DNA of 64,000 nucleotides from Setoptus koraiensis (lineage: Eukaryota > Arthropoda), in contig CM106586.1 in the NCBI GenBank assembly GCA_048013815.1, forward strand, positions 9,982,001 to 10,046,000. The letters run 5' to 3'. How positions within the stretch are numbered: the stretch's first letter is position 1; every line of letters begins with the position of its first letter. Both the position numbers and the translations under genes were made by a program. The notes beneath the pieces were generated by a model that saw nothing but the letters and a program-made list of their open reading frames with translations, searched no databases and was not told the origin of the DNA. Positions 1 through 14,400 of the stretch are shown one piece after another.

Positions 1-3000
1 CAAGGAGAGAGCTATCGCAAACGGGGGACGCTATCAATGATGATCTAAATTGCAACGGTTCCCCCTATCCCCTATTTCTTATGCCTTGTATTTTGCTACC
101 CTCGTATTTCTCTACGCCACTGAGGACCATTGGCGGCTGCCGTTGCAGTAGCAGCAGAGGCAGCAGTTTGTGCTCGCATGGCAATAAATCTTGTAGTGCC
201 GCCGATGGTCACAGATGCTATGAAACAACAGCTACAACTTAATAATCGATGTTCTCTTGCCGGCCAGTCGTCCAAGTCACAAGTTAGCAACGGCAGCAAT
301 ATATAACAAGAGAGTACTGCCGCCGATATTGTCGATAATTTGCTGCTTCAATGCGATTGATGCCAGCAGCGTCTATGCGTACAACTTCCGGCATGGCGCA
401 CGGCCACCGTCTGGGGCCCCCGAACGAGAGTTGCCGACCAGCCGGCCGGCCAGCTAGCGTCAACTGCGTGCGATGATAATGCAGACAGAATACATGGGTT
501 CACTAATCTAAGCCCAGTCAATGACCCAATGTGGCCCGACATGGAATTGTCAACTGTGCCATTTAGAAAACTAAAGGCTTGCATGCACAGTTGTAGACAT
601 GCAGTTGTAGACGGACTTTGGAAGGGGCCAAAAATGGCTCAATTGCACTGGCGTGGACTTGCGATCCGTCGGACATTCGATTAATGTCATTTGGAACGAT
701 TTGCGCTCCAAGCGGCTGCACCGTAATCAGGCCTGGCATTCCAAGAGCAAACACTCGACATATAGCCCGTCGCGATGGATCATGATGGGCGCTGATGGCG
801 GCGTCGGCCGTTGACGGCAGCGTCGACGTGGGTTGCGCCGGGCAAATGTCCATTTTCATTAGGGGAGCCAGCATAAATGGAAATTAATTCATTTCGCTGG
901 TTGTTGATCACTTGAGTAGTGTGCGGAAATCACTCAAAAGTCAGACACTTGGCGGCAAGCGGCGCTGGCGCTACTGGGCTGAAAAATGGTAGCCAGTTCA
1001 GTTTTATGCTGGCAGTATAAGTATAAGAACATTAATGGCGGCACCAGCGAACGCGCTTGATGCGGACGGACAGTCAGCGGGACTGACCGGCCGACCGGAG
1101 CGCTGGCCGACCGACCGACTGACTGACGGGCGCACGGCTGACAAACCATTCAAACTGTTCGGAGGGACAGCGGCCAACACGAGACCGTTTCGTGCTGGCC
1201 CGTTCCGTGCTGTCGGCCGGCGGGGCCTCTTGTTGTCACGTGCCAGCGTGTCCGCGACATGGCCGGCTGTCCAATTGCTGGCCATCATCTCATCGGTGGC
1301 GGTGGTGAGTGCAAAGTCAAGTTTACCACACCGCATTCATGTTGCGTAACTCGTGACGACTTGCGACTGGCGACATAACTACCATTGGCGGTGTCAGCAT
1401 AAACACAAGAATTCTCTCTCGCTCTTTTATTCTGGGCCCCACACACATTGGCCGTTGGCGCACACTATGAGACACACACAAGCCTGGGCCTGGGCTGCCT
1501 TTGTCGGACAGCCTCAATTCGGACATGCCAGACAATTATTGCACGGAGCTCTATTGTTGTCACTGGCGCTGCGCTCGGTTATCATCATCATGGTTGGCAG
1601 TCGCGCCAGCCAGAGGAATCGCCGCCCAGAATGAACACCCGCGGGCGACAATTGTCAGCGCCCGAATGATGAACAGGCAAAAGTTTGAAAAGGGCCGATG
1701 CAAATGATTGAGTTGTACATCGAGGAACAAGCAATAGAGATAAAACACGATAACACGACAACAACAATATTAACCGCACACCAGCGCACCTAACATGACT
1801 TTACCAGAGACAGACAGAGGGAGAGAGAGTTGGTTTAGCTAACGCACCAGACCACTATTGGGGTGTCGAGTAAAAAGTTCAACGTTGATCGGCCCGCGAA
1901 TGAATCAAAATATACGCGCTGGTGATGAATAGTTTTAGGTGGGACGTGCACCAGTTTACACTTTTTATTCCCGTTATCATACCGTTAACTGTTTCGAATC
2001 AGCGCCAACTGGCATGTGAGTGATGTCAGCTGACTCTCGCCAAAGTATTAAGTGGCAAATATAAAAACGCCAATCTACTCTCCGACAGCGAACATGCAAA
2101 CAACTAATGTAACTTATGTTAAGTCTGTCGATGCATGAACACACCGACGTACACAGGAAGCATTTGGAAGCCACAAGAAAAGCTGCTGATATTGGCTGAA
2201 AAGCAGATGCAACCAGAACGGCAGCAGCAACAACGAGCGGGCCCCACTTCGGGCCACTTGACTTTCGGGGGATAAAGAAAATATTATGGCACGATGCCCA
2301 AGCACTTGATTATGTCACAAACAACTGCACACAATGAGCTCGGGCCATTAGTTGTTGCCGGCGCCCATTGTTGTTGTTCGTAATGAATGACGCTCGATCG
2401 TAAGTGTGTGTAAAGTGGCAATTGTAGCACAGTCATGAATAGCGGAGGGGACCTAATGGTTTCAAGTAATGTTGGCACGGCCAAAGCACCAATCATCCAT
2501 AGATGAATGATAGATCAGTTGGTCGGTGGGGCCGTGATGGCGATTTAAATTTCCATCTAACCATGCTGGCACCAGAAGAAGCTACGCTGGCACCATAACA
2601 ACCGCTTCGCTGGCGCACCACTCATGTTCGCCATCATCAACATATGATGGACAAGATTCGAGGCCTAATCACACCAGCCCCAAAGGCGACGACTGGCCGC
2701 GAAACACGAGCCGAGGCTCTCGAAGTGAAATGACAACGCCAAATGGATTCGCGCGCGCCAAGTGAAGATTCCTTGCTGAGTCTCAGCAGCTGAGAGCTTA
2801 CGGCCGCTCGGCACTTTATGACGCGCAATGTTGCTCTCAGGATTGCTGGCAAAAGTAACCACCAACAATTCAGATCGAGACACCAGCAATCACGGATCGC
2901 TGGTGTTTTCGCGCAACGTGCCGCTAACTGTAAGGGCCTAACATCACGGCTGAATGCAGTGCGTCATATGCCGATATCCGAAACTTTCAGCCAACCAGAG

Positions 3001-4541
3001 CGGTTGGTCACCGGTTCTGCGGCCCGAACCGTGCTCCCGCAATCGCTGGCTAGAGCGAGAGCGGGTCAGACGCGACCAAAGTGTCCATTTGCACTGGCAA
3101 TCTCGTGCCTCTGAAGCTCGTGCTGCAAAGAGCAACTCAAAGATTGAATTCAAGACTGCAATCTTGCACGAATCGTCGGCGGTTCCACTAATGACCAGAA
3201 AAACACCCACAGATCGAATGTGTCCGGAGTGCGCGAGGCCGGATACTCGGTGGTGTCTGGTTGCAATTAGCCCGCGCAAATAACCCTATCAGAGCCAATT
3301 TAAAGTGGGCCCAATTTGTATTGTGGCGAAGCGCACTGTGGATGGCCAAGGGCCACGAAGTTGGGCCCCATAGATATGTATCATTATCAGCTGCGGCGTG
3401 GCACATGATTACGCCGACCAAGAACGGTTACGAAGACGGGAGAGAGGGGCTACAGCTCAGTTAACAAGCGCCCATCTCGCCCACAACCAAGTTCGGTTGT
3501 ACACATGACTAGCAGTGGCCAGAGGTGAATTCCAGTTGAGTTGGCTAGCTAGCCACCTGTGCACGTTGACCTGGTTGGGGTGAGCGTCACGTGTTTGGAA
3601 TAACCGCGGGGTTCGCCGAGGCCAGACGGGAGCCAGCCGGCCAGTCAGCCAGCCAGCCGAGCTAACTGATGGCGTGTTTGCGTGAATTAGTCAGTCAGGT
3701 TTAACAGCATGTAATCTATCTAATACAGCTATATGAATGGCAATGTTGGCCGTGTTGTTGTTGTTGTTGTTACATATTGCGCGTGCATTGAATGATGAGA
3801 TGGGGCGCCGAAAGGTGGGGGCCCTCCGTTGTATCATGCCGGCAAAACGTGCCCATTTCATCACCATGCTCCATCCAATAACGATACGATCTGGCCAGCG
3901 AGGAATGATGCGGCCAAGGCTTATTTATAAGCCCCGTTCGTCTGGCGATGAACAACAGCAACTCTTCAGGAGGTCTAACCGTGTGTCGTCCGACTGACCG
4001 GCCGACCGACCGACCGACACAGGCGACATGCTGAATGGTTATGAGAGCAACGAGTGAAATTGTTGCTCTCGCCGGCCATAATTAATGTATTTTCCCCATC
4101 ACTTCTGGTTGCCACCACTGCTGCCGATAGCACACTGCCATTTTCGAGCCGCCCGACTCAAGTGATCAAGTCCGCCAACAATTGTGCTCCGGCGTGAGTC
4201 TTCACATTTAGATTGCTGATTATGCAATCCAAGACACGCCAACTGGAGGGCAGTAAAGGCGATCCAACGAACAAACAATTATCATTAGCGTTCACAGTGA
4301 CTCCATAAGGAGAAGGAGGAGGAGGAGGCAACATATTGGATATCTGGCCAATATCATGTCGTTGCGCTCATTGATATTCTCGGCCTAGCGCATGCATCGG
4401 CATTGGCAGTATCGCCAGCCAAGTTGATGTACTTATTGAAACTCGGCCAATGGCCACAACCGTTGTGGCACAACGACAGCACAATTGCTGATATTTCGAT
4501 TCGACCAACGAACACGTTCCTATTTGAAATTTCTTTTTAGC

Positions 4542-4544
<3 letters not shown>

Positions 4545-4597
<53 letters not shown>
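4545..4597. repeat. (GA)n microsatellite
   Basis: About 26 uninterrupted GA units. It lies in non-coding sequence and is likely length-polymorphic. Pure GA tracts can also bind GAGA-type factors in arthropods, but nothing else here argues for a promoter. Confidence 0.95.
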
Positions 4598-6664
4598 CAT
4601 CAGCAATAAGATCGGCCAGCGATAAGCGATTTAGCTTTTTTTAGGCCCATTGTTTTAATCTATTTCTAATCTAGAAAACATGCTGTTTCTCTCATCGTTT
4701 GTTGTGTCTACTCGTTAGTCATAGCCAGTTTGTTTGTTAGTTGTTGTTGTTCTTCTAGCCAATTGAATCCAGCATGACAGCCAGGAAGTAGGTTTAATTT
4801 GGCAGTCTCTTTCTCTCTCGCTTGTTCTTTGCTCGCTCTAATTCTATGCCTAGTCTAGTTGCAGTGTAACTAGAGACTCTAGTCACTAGACACACTGAGA
4901 TAGTTTATCTGCCGTTGGAAACTAAACTCGAAAATCAAGATAGCATGAACTCTTCTGGCCTCGGTGTGCGTGTGCGTCGGGATTAATCAGCGACTATGTA
5001 CGCCGAGAAACTGTACACCGCTGTCGCTGGGGCCGAGCACGTGCTCGTGGCTCGTCGTTGCTGCCGCCGTTGCTGGTGATGTTGTTGTTCCGTTGATTTG
5101 GTTTGCAGGCCAACGCTGGGCCCACTGGCGTCCAAAATAACGCAACCAGCATTGCGTAACACACCAAGAGAGGGGCCAAAGGCGAAAGACAAATAACTTG
5201 ATGCTGGCCGCAACTAACAGCGTACGCAAACAAGCTGGCCGCCGACCGCTTGCGCTTGTTCAATCCCGGCGCCAGCGCCAAATATTTTGGCCCCAAGCCA
5301 AACTTGATGTTGCGACGGAGCGTTCTCCTGTGCGCTCCAATTTGAATCTAACAAATGTCCTAATCAGTCCTCGCTGGCTCGGGCCGCGCCGCCCAACGGG
5401 GCAGACTCTGGTGGGCGCCCAACGGAGCGGGCCCATCAGACTGGAGTTGGATCTTTTTAGCGCCACCAGCGCCTTCTTAGCAGTCCCCTCTTGCCAACTG
5501 CGACTTTGTGAGTGTATGTGTGTGTGTGTTCGAATGAAATATTGCTTCTAGCTTTCTGTTGGGCGCCCGCGCAAGCAATAGATCCATATCAAATAATCAA
5601 TGGCAACCAATCTAATCATTTCCTATTTCTTACATCATCGGGGCCGCAACGCACAACAACATTGTGCACACTTAGAGGGGGCTGATTCATATCGAACCAA
5701 ATCACAAGATGGTGGCGTAGCGTTCAATAGGGGCAGTTTTGTTGTTATGCCAGGCCACTCGACTAGTCTAATCCCCCCCCCTCCTAATCAAGGCGCCGTG
5801 GAGGCCTAAACGGCAAAAAATAGGGCCCACGAATGGCTTCTCATTGGCGGGGATTTCTTCGCTCGTTGCACACCCACGCTAACGCGGCATAAATATCAAC
5901 AAACATCATACACAACAAGAATAGCATGGCTTCCAGAATCAACCACAACACCGCTGGCAAACTTGTTCGGGCCAGCTCGCCCCAAAGAGTGTGGCAGCCC
6001 CAGCTAACTCTAACTCGAACTCAACTGACTGGTCGAGTCGGCCGCAACTAATCTTAGCCAGCTCTCGTCAGCATTAGCAGCTAGAGTGCCTTCCAACTTA
6101 ACGGTATCAACGCCTATTTATCAGTGGTGAATTCTATTGAAAATTGTCTCTCAATGGCGGCCAGCTATTCCATTATTCTTTCCAAAATAGATGGATCGAG
6201 GGATTGCCTTTCGGAGCTGTTAATGCCGCCGCCACTTGCACATACTCGCTTTCTCTCCCGAAAATCATCATTATCGAGATTAACGAGACACAGCTCGCTT
6301 GTCTAGGTGATAGGTGAGACATAGTGGGGCGAGTTGACATGGGCCCTGAGAGAGAGAGAGAAATAACTTGCAGCGCAATTGTCACCTTTGCGATTCCGTG
6401 CTTCAGACAATGGCGCGTAGCCGTGGCGACAGTAATTTATTTTATTATTTCGAGGATAAATTGAAAAGATTTAAGCCGGATGAGCTTGGCTCCGTTGTTT
6501 GACTAGCGGGTCAGGTGACTCGATGAGATATTTCGAGCTGCACCATCGAGGCTAGCGGCAGTGAAGCCAACTTGAATGATCAATAAAGAGCAGCACTATT
6601 CAGATTGGGTTACAACAAGCAAACAAGGCGGTTCACGACGGATGTTGCCGTGAGGCCGTTAAAT

Positions 6665-6730
6665 TGTTTTTGTCTCCAGTCAACAATACATAGTACCTAC
6701 ACTATGTATTGTTGACTGGAGACACAAACA
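6665..6730. repeat. Near-perfect inverted repeat (hairpin)
   Basis: The arms 6671-6694 and 6701-6724 are exact reverse complements (24 bp) around a six-base loop, ACCTAC. After one mismatch the pairing continues for about five more bases on each side. The size matches a pre-miRNA or a very short foldback element. No flanking target-site duplication is obvious. Confidence 0.85.
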
Positions 6731-7072
6731 CTCTATGACGACGCACCAATATATAGATGGCGAGTTAGTGCACCAAGCGCTTCACATCATCATCGGGTTA
6801 CCTCAATTCCTTACCTTACGTAACCAGCTAACGGTCTTTGCGAGAACAGGCCGATTGAAATGTGCTGATTTTGCTTTATTCGCGCTTCAGAGGCACTGAG
6901 GTAGCACCGCCAGTGCCAGGGCTTTTGCTTTAAAGAAAACTTGCATCCATATGAACAAACTTGTGTTATTATGTAAGAGCGGACCGGGCACACAAACACA
7001 ATTTGGCCCCTTTACTAGCATGCAGCTGATGTTATTAATGATGAACATAAAAGTTAACGACCTACATTGTTG

Positions 7073-7095
7073 GTGTGTGTGTGTGTGTGTGTGTG
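7073..7095. repeat. (GT)n microsatellite
   Basis: A short run of about 11 GT units in non-coding sequence. Confidence 0.9.
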
Positions 7096-9472
7096 GGAGG
7101 CCATCAGTTTAATTGCATTGGGGCTCACCATTGGCGCCCCATGCAATTGTATGTTTGTGTCTCCAATGGAACAAGTGCCGCCATGTCGCTGGCGATGATA
7201 TGGGATGATGTCGCTATTTAAATTTATAGCTTTGCATTGTTTTCAATTGGACAATGGTCAGTACCATTCGGCCACCACTAGATAGCGGGCCCACAAATCG
7301 TACATACAGACCCAATTTGGGGCCGCATATCTGCTGAGTGTTCCCTACAGAGCTAGCTGGTTGGGCCGGTCAATCAGTGTTGCAGCTTAGAATAGTGGGC
7401 TCGTATTAGTTATTAGTATGATGATGAGTCATACTGCGTGTGAGGTTTGTATTATCATCAGCAATAGCAAAGAGAGCCAGATACCATCAGACGTACACTG
7501 TTTACTGGATGTGCGTTAACGGGCCAAAGGAAACTGTACCCCAAATGATATCGCCGTCGTCTTCTCCTCTCTGTTGTGGGCCCCTAACCAATTTAATCGT
7601 GGCTCTACTGCCGCTGCTACCAGTAATGTGTAGATGGCGTCTGTGACTATGGGCGAGAAGAGGTCATTGCCACTGTTACTGGCACCATGAAATTGGTCAT
7701 TGTTGCAACGGAGGCTTGCACGCCGAATAACTAACAAATGGACAGTCGGACGGACGAAATGACACCATTCTCAGTTTGTGTGTCACACACTTACTACCAT
7801 TGGTAATCTAAGCAAGCCAATAGGACAATAAATTGAGTTAGTGCATTCTGTGAACACCGATAAGATGTCATATTGGATCACAATAGAATGACAACCACTG
7901 CTGTCAAGTTGGTCTAGAAGAGGCCGATATCTAGAGTTAGAGACTTATATTGCTTAGCCCCCTCATAAACTGAAAGTGAGTCATAAGAGTGCTGCCTTTT
8001 ACACTCTAATGAACTCCAGTGAGTAAGAACAAATACAAATATGAAGAAATCGCTCATCATGTAATCCCGGTCCTTGAGGAATTGCCACACAAAACTCAAT
8101 GACAAAAGCCATCCGAATTTCACTTGAGATAATGTGTTCCCAGTTGCTGGTGCCATGTTTGTTTGCACAATCATGCATTATATAATAGTATCATATTTGA
8201 TATTAACCTCATTCGAGCTAATAGGAATACTTTATGGAGCATTGACCATTGCAATCATCATTTTCGTTTATTGCTAAGTTGCGCTATCCAATTGTATCGA
8301 CAAACAGTAGAAGGTGTGGTGCTGTATGTTAATATGGCTATATCAGTTGATGGGTCACCATGGGCAGGTCTGATAGAGCAAGGATAGTCGAGTGAATGTG
8401 CAACTTCTGGCGCTTTGGTAACTATTGTACTTTTTTCATAACTGAAACATGTTTCGAACAGTAACTAACAGACAGCAGGCAACGAATTGGGCCGAGTGAG
8501 CTGAATAATAAACAATGGCTATCGAGATATTTTAGGTAGACATTTGACATCGATGGCGTTTTAATTGTTTGCATAATAGTAAAAACAATACTCATTAGAG
8601 AGAAAAGTTCGCTTTAAGCTACTGCTCAGTTTTTTACGGTTGTTCAGATTGCGCTGAGTACAGGGGAGTAACTTTAGTCGGCGACAAATCGAAAGGGTTG
8701 TATATCTGATTGACAAAGCTAAGTTGTTTCGAGCTCAATTTGTTCATAAACATGTCAGTTCTGATCTATTTCAAGATCTTCTTTAGGCTGTTGAGTCTCC
8801 GTTTACGCTGAGTTGAGTATTCTGGTACGTTGCTGCAATGAGAAGTGATTTTATTGTTGTGAGTCCGGGAATGGTATAAACTTTATTGGTAGCATGATTG
8901 CGAAAAATTTCAATTTGTGTCCTTAACAGATAATTCATGTTTCCCTAGTTACCACAATTTTACGTTATTATGTTAGTTAGTTGCTTTGAGAAGCCGTGTC
9001 CGGTCTTTTCAATTCATATAAATAATGATTTAGCAGGACCGGTCATCCCAATCACTTTGTTAATAAGTTACTTTGCCTTATAAAAACAGTGCTTATGCTT
9101 ACTTATGAGTCCGTTTAGGTGGTTAGCTCGAGTTCATACCGATTATATAATGTCCGATATAAATGTTTCTTTTTACTCTATACTATTGTGCAAAATGCTG
9201 TCATCCAAATCATTCAAACAGCAAGTATTCATCTTTAGTCAATGCGCTCCATAATAATTTGTTTTGTTGAGGCTATGATGATAGCCTCAAATTATATGAT
9301 AAACTAACTCAGCGATCAATAGTAACATCAATCTAATAGTAAGCTTACGCCTTATAATGCCCCTATACGTAATTTAGTTATAAGGCTGTCTCAGTGTAGT
9401 ATAATCCCTCAAAAAGAAGAGTGACATCATATAAATATGGGTCGATAAATATGTAATAAATATTTAAAGTAA

Positions 9473-11400
9473 TCATTGTGTTTTAGGTTGAATCTTGTTC
9501 AATAGACTTGATTGAGATGGTGGTGATTGTATTACTGGTTTGGCTTGTGATGCTGCTGGACTGGTAGGTGATGCAGCAGGAACAGAACTCGGATTTGGCG
9601 AGTTTGATGGCGCTGCTGGTGCGTTTGCCAGTGGAACGGCCGACGATGAGGCCGATTTTGGAGCCACAGGCGATTGTGGCGCCGCCTGTTGTTTCTGTTG
9701 GCTAGCTTGTGAGGATGTTTGTGAGGCTGCTAGAGGCAATTGAACCTTGTTCTCTACAGGCGATGGTGGAAACTTGCTAGAGGCGGAAGCCGACTTAATT
9801 AAGCCACCCACTGACGATGATGATGCCGGCGAAGGTGGGTCAAATAGAAGTGGAACAGCGCTAGACTTTTGTTGGGGTATAGAATCCTTGGAAGCGGAAT
9901 CAGTGGCCGAAGCACCTGAAGCATTAGGAGCACTTGCTGCCGCAACAGATGATTCAGGAGACAGGGCAGTGACTCCTTGAGCGGCTAAATCTTTGTCGCT
10001 TTCACGGCCCACAGTTGACGAGTTTGTTGGACAGGTGGCTCTATCGCTCATAGTTAAACCGCCACGGTTCACTTGAAGTCGGTCCAGTTTCTCGTAGATG
10101 TTTTGTCTGGTTGGATTGGAGATCTTTCCAGATCGGCTGAGAACCCAAATGTATTCTGTGTGTGCGTGTCAAATTGGAAAATTTTGTGGTATTCGTTGTT
10201 AGTATGGATCGGTAGGCAGAGCGTTTAGATAATTGAACGCAATCGGATTGTAATTAAAAAGAGGCAAAAGTTTCGCCCGTCTGGTGTACAATGAGACCTA
10301 CCTGAATGGAATACACCGCTTAGTAGACTGTTGGTACACGAGTAGACTACGGCATAGTCATCGTAATCTGTGTCGATGATTGTGGTCAGTGTGCCCTGGA
10401 ATGGAACTCCAAATCCGTACCTGCGTGGTTGTTGTGGTGCAATAATTGATGTACATAATTAATAAATTGGGTATGATTAATAATAGTGATTCGATATGCA
10501 CCAGTGGCGATACTCGATGATGCAAACGCGGATTCGGCCTGTCGGCGATTGTGGTCGATATTATAGAATATCGGTAAAAGCAGGCCGTTGCGCACAGAGC
10601 GCACGTTCGGCGCAACAACTTGGCCGGCAGGATTGTCGTGATCAAGACGCTCCATATAAAACGCTCAAATCTGTTGGCCAATCTGCAGAAAAGCTGCAGT
10701 GAGGCCGCGAAAACTGTGCCACTCAGGGGTGCACAGCAGCCATGCAAAACCGCGTGTCGATGCGCGCGCTTTTCACGTTACATAAATCCATTGTTCTCAA
10801 AAAGTTCGCTACTGATCCTTACCTAATGCTGTAAAAACCGGCACGATGAACGTCTTGCAAGAGACCGTCACCATTCACGGTTAGTGGAAGACCGGCGCTA
10901 AATTGAGGAGCGAAAAATCGTCGAGGGGATAAATTAATGAAAAGTCAGTAAATATACAACAAAACAATTGTCATCCATTGCTTACATAATAAAAGATACT
11001 CACAGTGAGACGCCTCTTACAACAACATTGACGGTGTTGTCTTGGTCATCGGAATAGTCAACCACCATACAACGCATCATGAGATCAAAAATAGACGGAG
11101 TCTTCTCTACCTCAATCCAATTACCGAAAAACTAAACACACGCGCGTATTCAATTTAGGGGTGCAGAGAAAATTAATAGTTCCATTAGCATCTTCATTCG
11201 GATAAAATCATCAACATCTCGCATAACGAACGCCGAAATAAGCAATTAACCAAACTTACCCTTGTCTTGTCAAAGTTTTCATGGGCTGTGACTGTTGGAC
11301 AGTATCCAGGGAAGAATCTTTGTGCATTGCTCACACCTACAATAGCTAATACAGGAAGTAAAGCTAGTACAATACTCAATACGCTCGATGGTTTTAACAT
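9473..11400 (-). CDS. ApoD-like secreted lipocalin with Ala/Ser/Pro-rich tail (5 exons)
   Basis: Coding exons, from high to low coordinate, are 11400-11260, 11131-11004, 10897-10823, 10420-10302 and 10155-9473. All introns are GT-AG and all phases agree, giving 381 aa. The ATG at 11400 starts a clear signal peptide (MLKPSSVLSIVLALLPVLAI) ending near NAQ. Next come a Cys-Pro (GYCP) and the lipocalin motif NFDKTRFFGNWIEVEK, split by intron 1 between R and F. Exon 4 holds TDYDDYAVVYSC and exon 5 EYIWVLSRSGKI, the usual strands of an ApoD/Lazarillo barrel, followed by the C-terminal TCP. The conserved cysteines are present. Such proteins carry small hydrophobic ligands outside the cell. Unusually, about 180 residues rich in Ala, Ser, Pro and Gln follow the barrel in the last exon without an intron. 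An ATG 96 bp upstream is in frame but gives a poorer leader. Confidence 0.88.
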
Positions 11401-14400
11401 TGTTGAAGCTTTTGTGTTTGTTGAGAATCTTGTTGAATTTATGAATAGTAGTAACGATAATGTCAATTGACTCTTCCTGATGACAATATAATGCACTGAT
11501 TTCTAATTATATTAATATACGATATTATTTTGTTTGGCAAACAATTCTTATATACTCTTGAGATGTATAACTAAAGATGCCAATCGCTATAATGATAATA
11601 TTCTTTGAGGGAGATTATCACTTCTCATACACCGCATATCAATCAATATTATGATGATGCCTTACACACCAGCTCTACACTACACTAGAACAAGGTCTGG
11701 CTGCTGTTGTTATCATTACTAACACTGAAATCAAATTGAATTTCTCGCCAAATAGTTAGACCTTGATATATTGCAGATTTGTGTTGTAAAAGCAACTTAC
11801 TAGTGAATACTCACACCACTCTAAATATAAATCAGTAAGTCAGAGCGCTAAAAAATAAGTATTTGTGAGTGCCATTTGTTCTACAATGTAGAGGTAACCA
11901 CAACTTTACAATCTACTCTTATTATTATTGCATTTTGCCTTGAACCATTAATATAACGGACTTAAACGACGACCAAATTGATGTTAGCCGATATAACGGT
12001 GCTGTTGCATAACCGGATCAACAGTTAAGTTTAAGCACAATGATGAGGAGACTTTACGCAACTTAGTCTAGACTCACTCTGCATCAATAGTGAAGCCTGC
12101 CAAGGGGGAGGACACCATTCCAATTGCTATCTTGAAAAAAAGTAATTTATTCCGTGTCTATTATTATCACTAACTCTATTGTACATTCGAAGAGTCCAGG
12201 ATGTGGCTCTTTGAAGGTCTCGCTGTGTTTGTCTCTGTGGACTTCCATCAGATAGAGGCTCAGACAGTGCCAAGATCGCGGACATGGTAAGTTTCGTGGA
12301 CGCCCATAAGCCATTATCAGCCTTCTAACTCTGTTGCTACGATGAAGGATATAATTAAAATTATATCCAAAACTTATATAAGCTCGACTCAGAAATAGAT
12401 TTCATAGTCTCGCCGATGAAAAATAGGAGTGTCGCAACTCGAAACAATTGGGCAGGATTCAGTTGGCATCTAAAAACAGCCACTGATGCAGCTGAGTGAG
12501 CGATTGGACAAAAGAAGCTACATGCTGTGGACAAGACCAGCAAGCTTTGTTCGTCTTCACACTCGACTTGAGCTGCTCGATTCAAGAATTTAATCATTTG
12601 ATGATCATCTAGATTAATAATATGTATTCAAAGTCCAGTCGGTCTAGTTTTATTTACAACGCATAAGCCGAATTAACTGATCACCTGAATGGTAATTCCA
12701 CAAATTACTCATTACCAGAGTAAAGAAATAAATTTATCATGTACATGTGCTCAGGTATGAATCTTGCTACCTTGTTGAACTGCAACATCAATGGATGGAG
12801 TGAAAAAAAAAATGCTGACATTGAGACGAAAGCACTTCTTCTTAGCAAGAAAATACGAATGTAACTGGACTTGTCAGCATGGTAGAGTGCCACAGAAGTC
12901 ACAATCACATGTGACGAATCCTGCTCCTTCTTTAGAACTTAGAGTTTAGATTCTGCGAGTGACTTTTCTGATCAATGCAATGCACAACTTGAGAAATGGG
13001 ATAGTCACAGCTATCCACGACTCTCCCAAAGGTGACTCGAGGTGTTTTCTTTGATTTTATCCAGCTACACAATCGTCACCCCAGAGAAAACTTGCCATCT
13101 CACATAATAGAGGAGGTTCAATAATGATAATTTCGCCACAACTTACTTCACTAATTGGAGTAGCATATGCAGATAAAATACTGAGTTTGCCAAGGCTCCA
13201 TCTTAATGTACAGAATAATTATTCGGATCGCTGAGCTCTGTGAACAGTTAAGAATTGCATAGCTGAGTATAAAAATCATGGTCAAGCCAACGAAGCAAAA
13301 TAGTCGCACAGACCTCGCACACAAAATGATAGCGATCTTACGGTAATACTGATGAAGAAACAATGAACATCAAGTTTCAATGCTAGTATTAATTTAGCCA
13401 GTTGTTGCATAAAAGATGAAACTTGTTTCTATTATTACTATGCAACGCTCTCCACTACGGTTATTCAACAGGTGCGACTCGGTAAGAGTTTTGCCGAAAC
13501 AACGATACACTACTTAAGGTAAGTGGTGATCGACTGTTTCTAGCGAGATAGTAACAGCGATGAATTGGGTTAGTAGCGGTCAGTAAGTAGAACCAGACCC
13601 ATTTTATCTTTCATTTTCAAGGTGCGCATAAACTTGAGTTGCAAAAATCAAGATTTAATATGTACCTATGGACAACATTGTGATCCCATTTCAATTTTGG
13701 CTATGGCGGCTGAAGGCAGCCGTGTCTTCAGATGAGGTGATAAAATAGTAACTATACAATAGTAGCAAGAACAACAACAACAGCATCAACGATAATAATA
13801 ATAATGGTAGCCTAACTGGGCATTACTGACAGATACACAGTTTTTACTAGTTGAATAAGATGCAGTGACTGGACTCAGTAGGAGAACAACATAAAAACCA
13901 CTAGTACAAAACTACTGCGAGAATCATCTAGGTCATCTCTCTTGCAATAATCTTATTGTTGCTCATGTTCACATTCATGCCTACCTTATAAAAACATCTG
14001 ATTCAAGTACATATAAACAATCTAAATAGCTAACACAAGCTGTCAATGACCAGCTAGCTTGCCAATGTCGGTCAGAGTGATGATGGATTAGAGACATGTT
14101 GAAACGAATGCAGAAAAAGAACACATGTGAATGTCGGTTGTCCTTGCAGATAGCACTGCCAGACCGAATGGTCAGATACAGCAGCATCAGCGACGTTAGG
14201 CAATTCATAGTCGGCGTGTTATTGCAGCATTAATCAAGATCAATGGTTAAGGTGGTGTTGACTACTATTTTATGATAATTTCTTATTTTCATGGATTGAA
14301 AAAATCTCAGTTATGCGCTTGCTTGTTCATCGGTATAACCAAGCGAACCCATTGCCGCGAATCACCCCATGAGCAGCCAATGGAGCATTTTATCGAAGAA

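Larger units (their letters stand above)
1..9472. other. Intergenic stretch, no gene recognised
   Basis: Only short open frames occur on both strands, and none resembles a family I know. The sequence has mixed composition with many GGGCCC and GGCCGG words up to about 6 kb and is more AT-rich after about 7.8 kb. It contains a (GA)n and a (GT)n microsatellite and a strong hairpin, listed separately. The last few hundred bases presumably include the 3' UTR of the minus-strand lipocalin gene. Unrecognised small exons or non-coding RNAs cannot be excluded. Confidence 0.6.

Noticed and set aside
12201-12286. Possible first exon: ATG, 28 open codons (MWLFEGLAVFVSVDF...) and a GTAAGT donor
   Set aside because: No second exon could be found and the peptide matches nothing I know; it remains a weak possibility.
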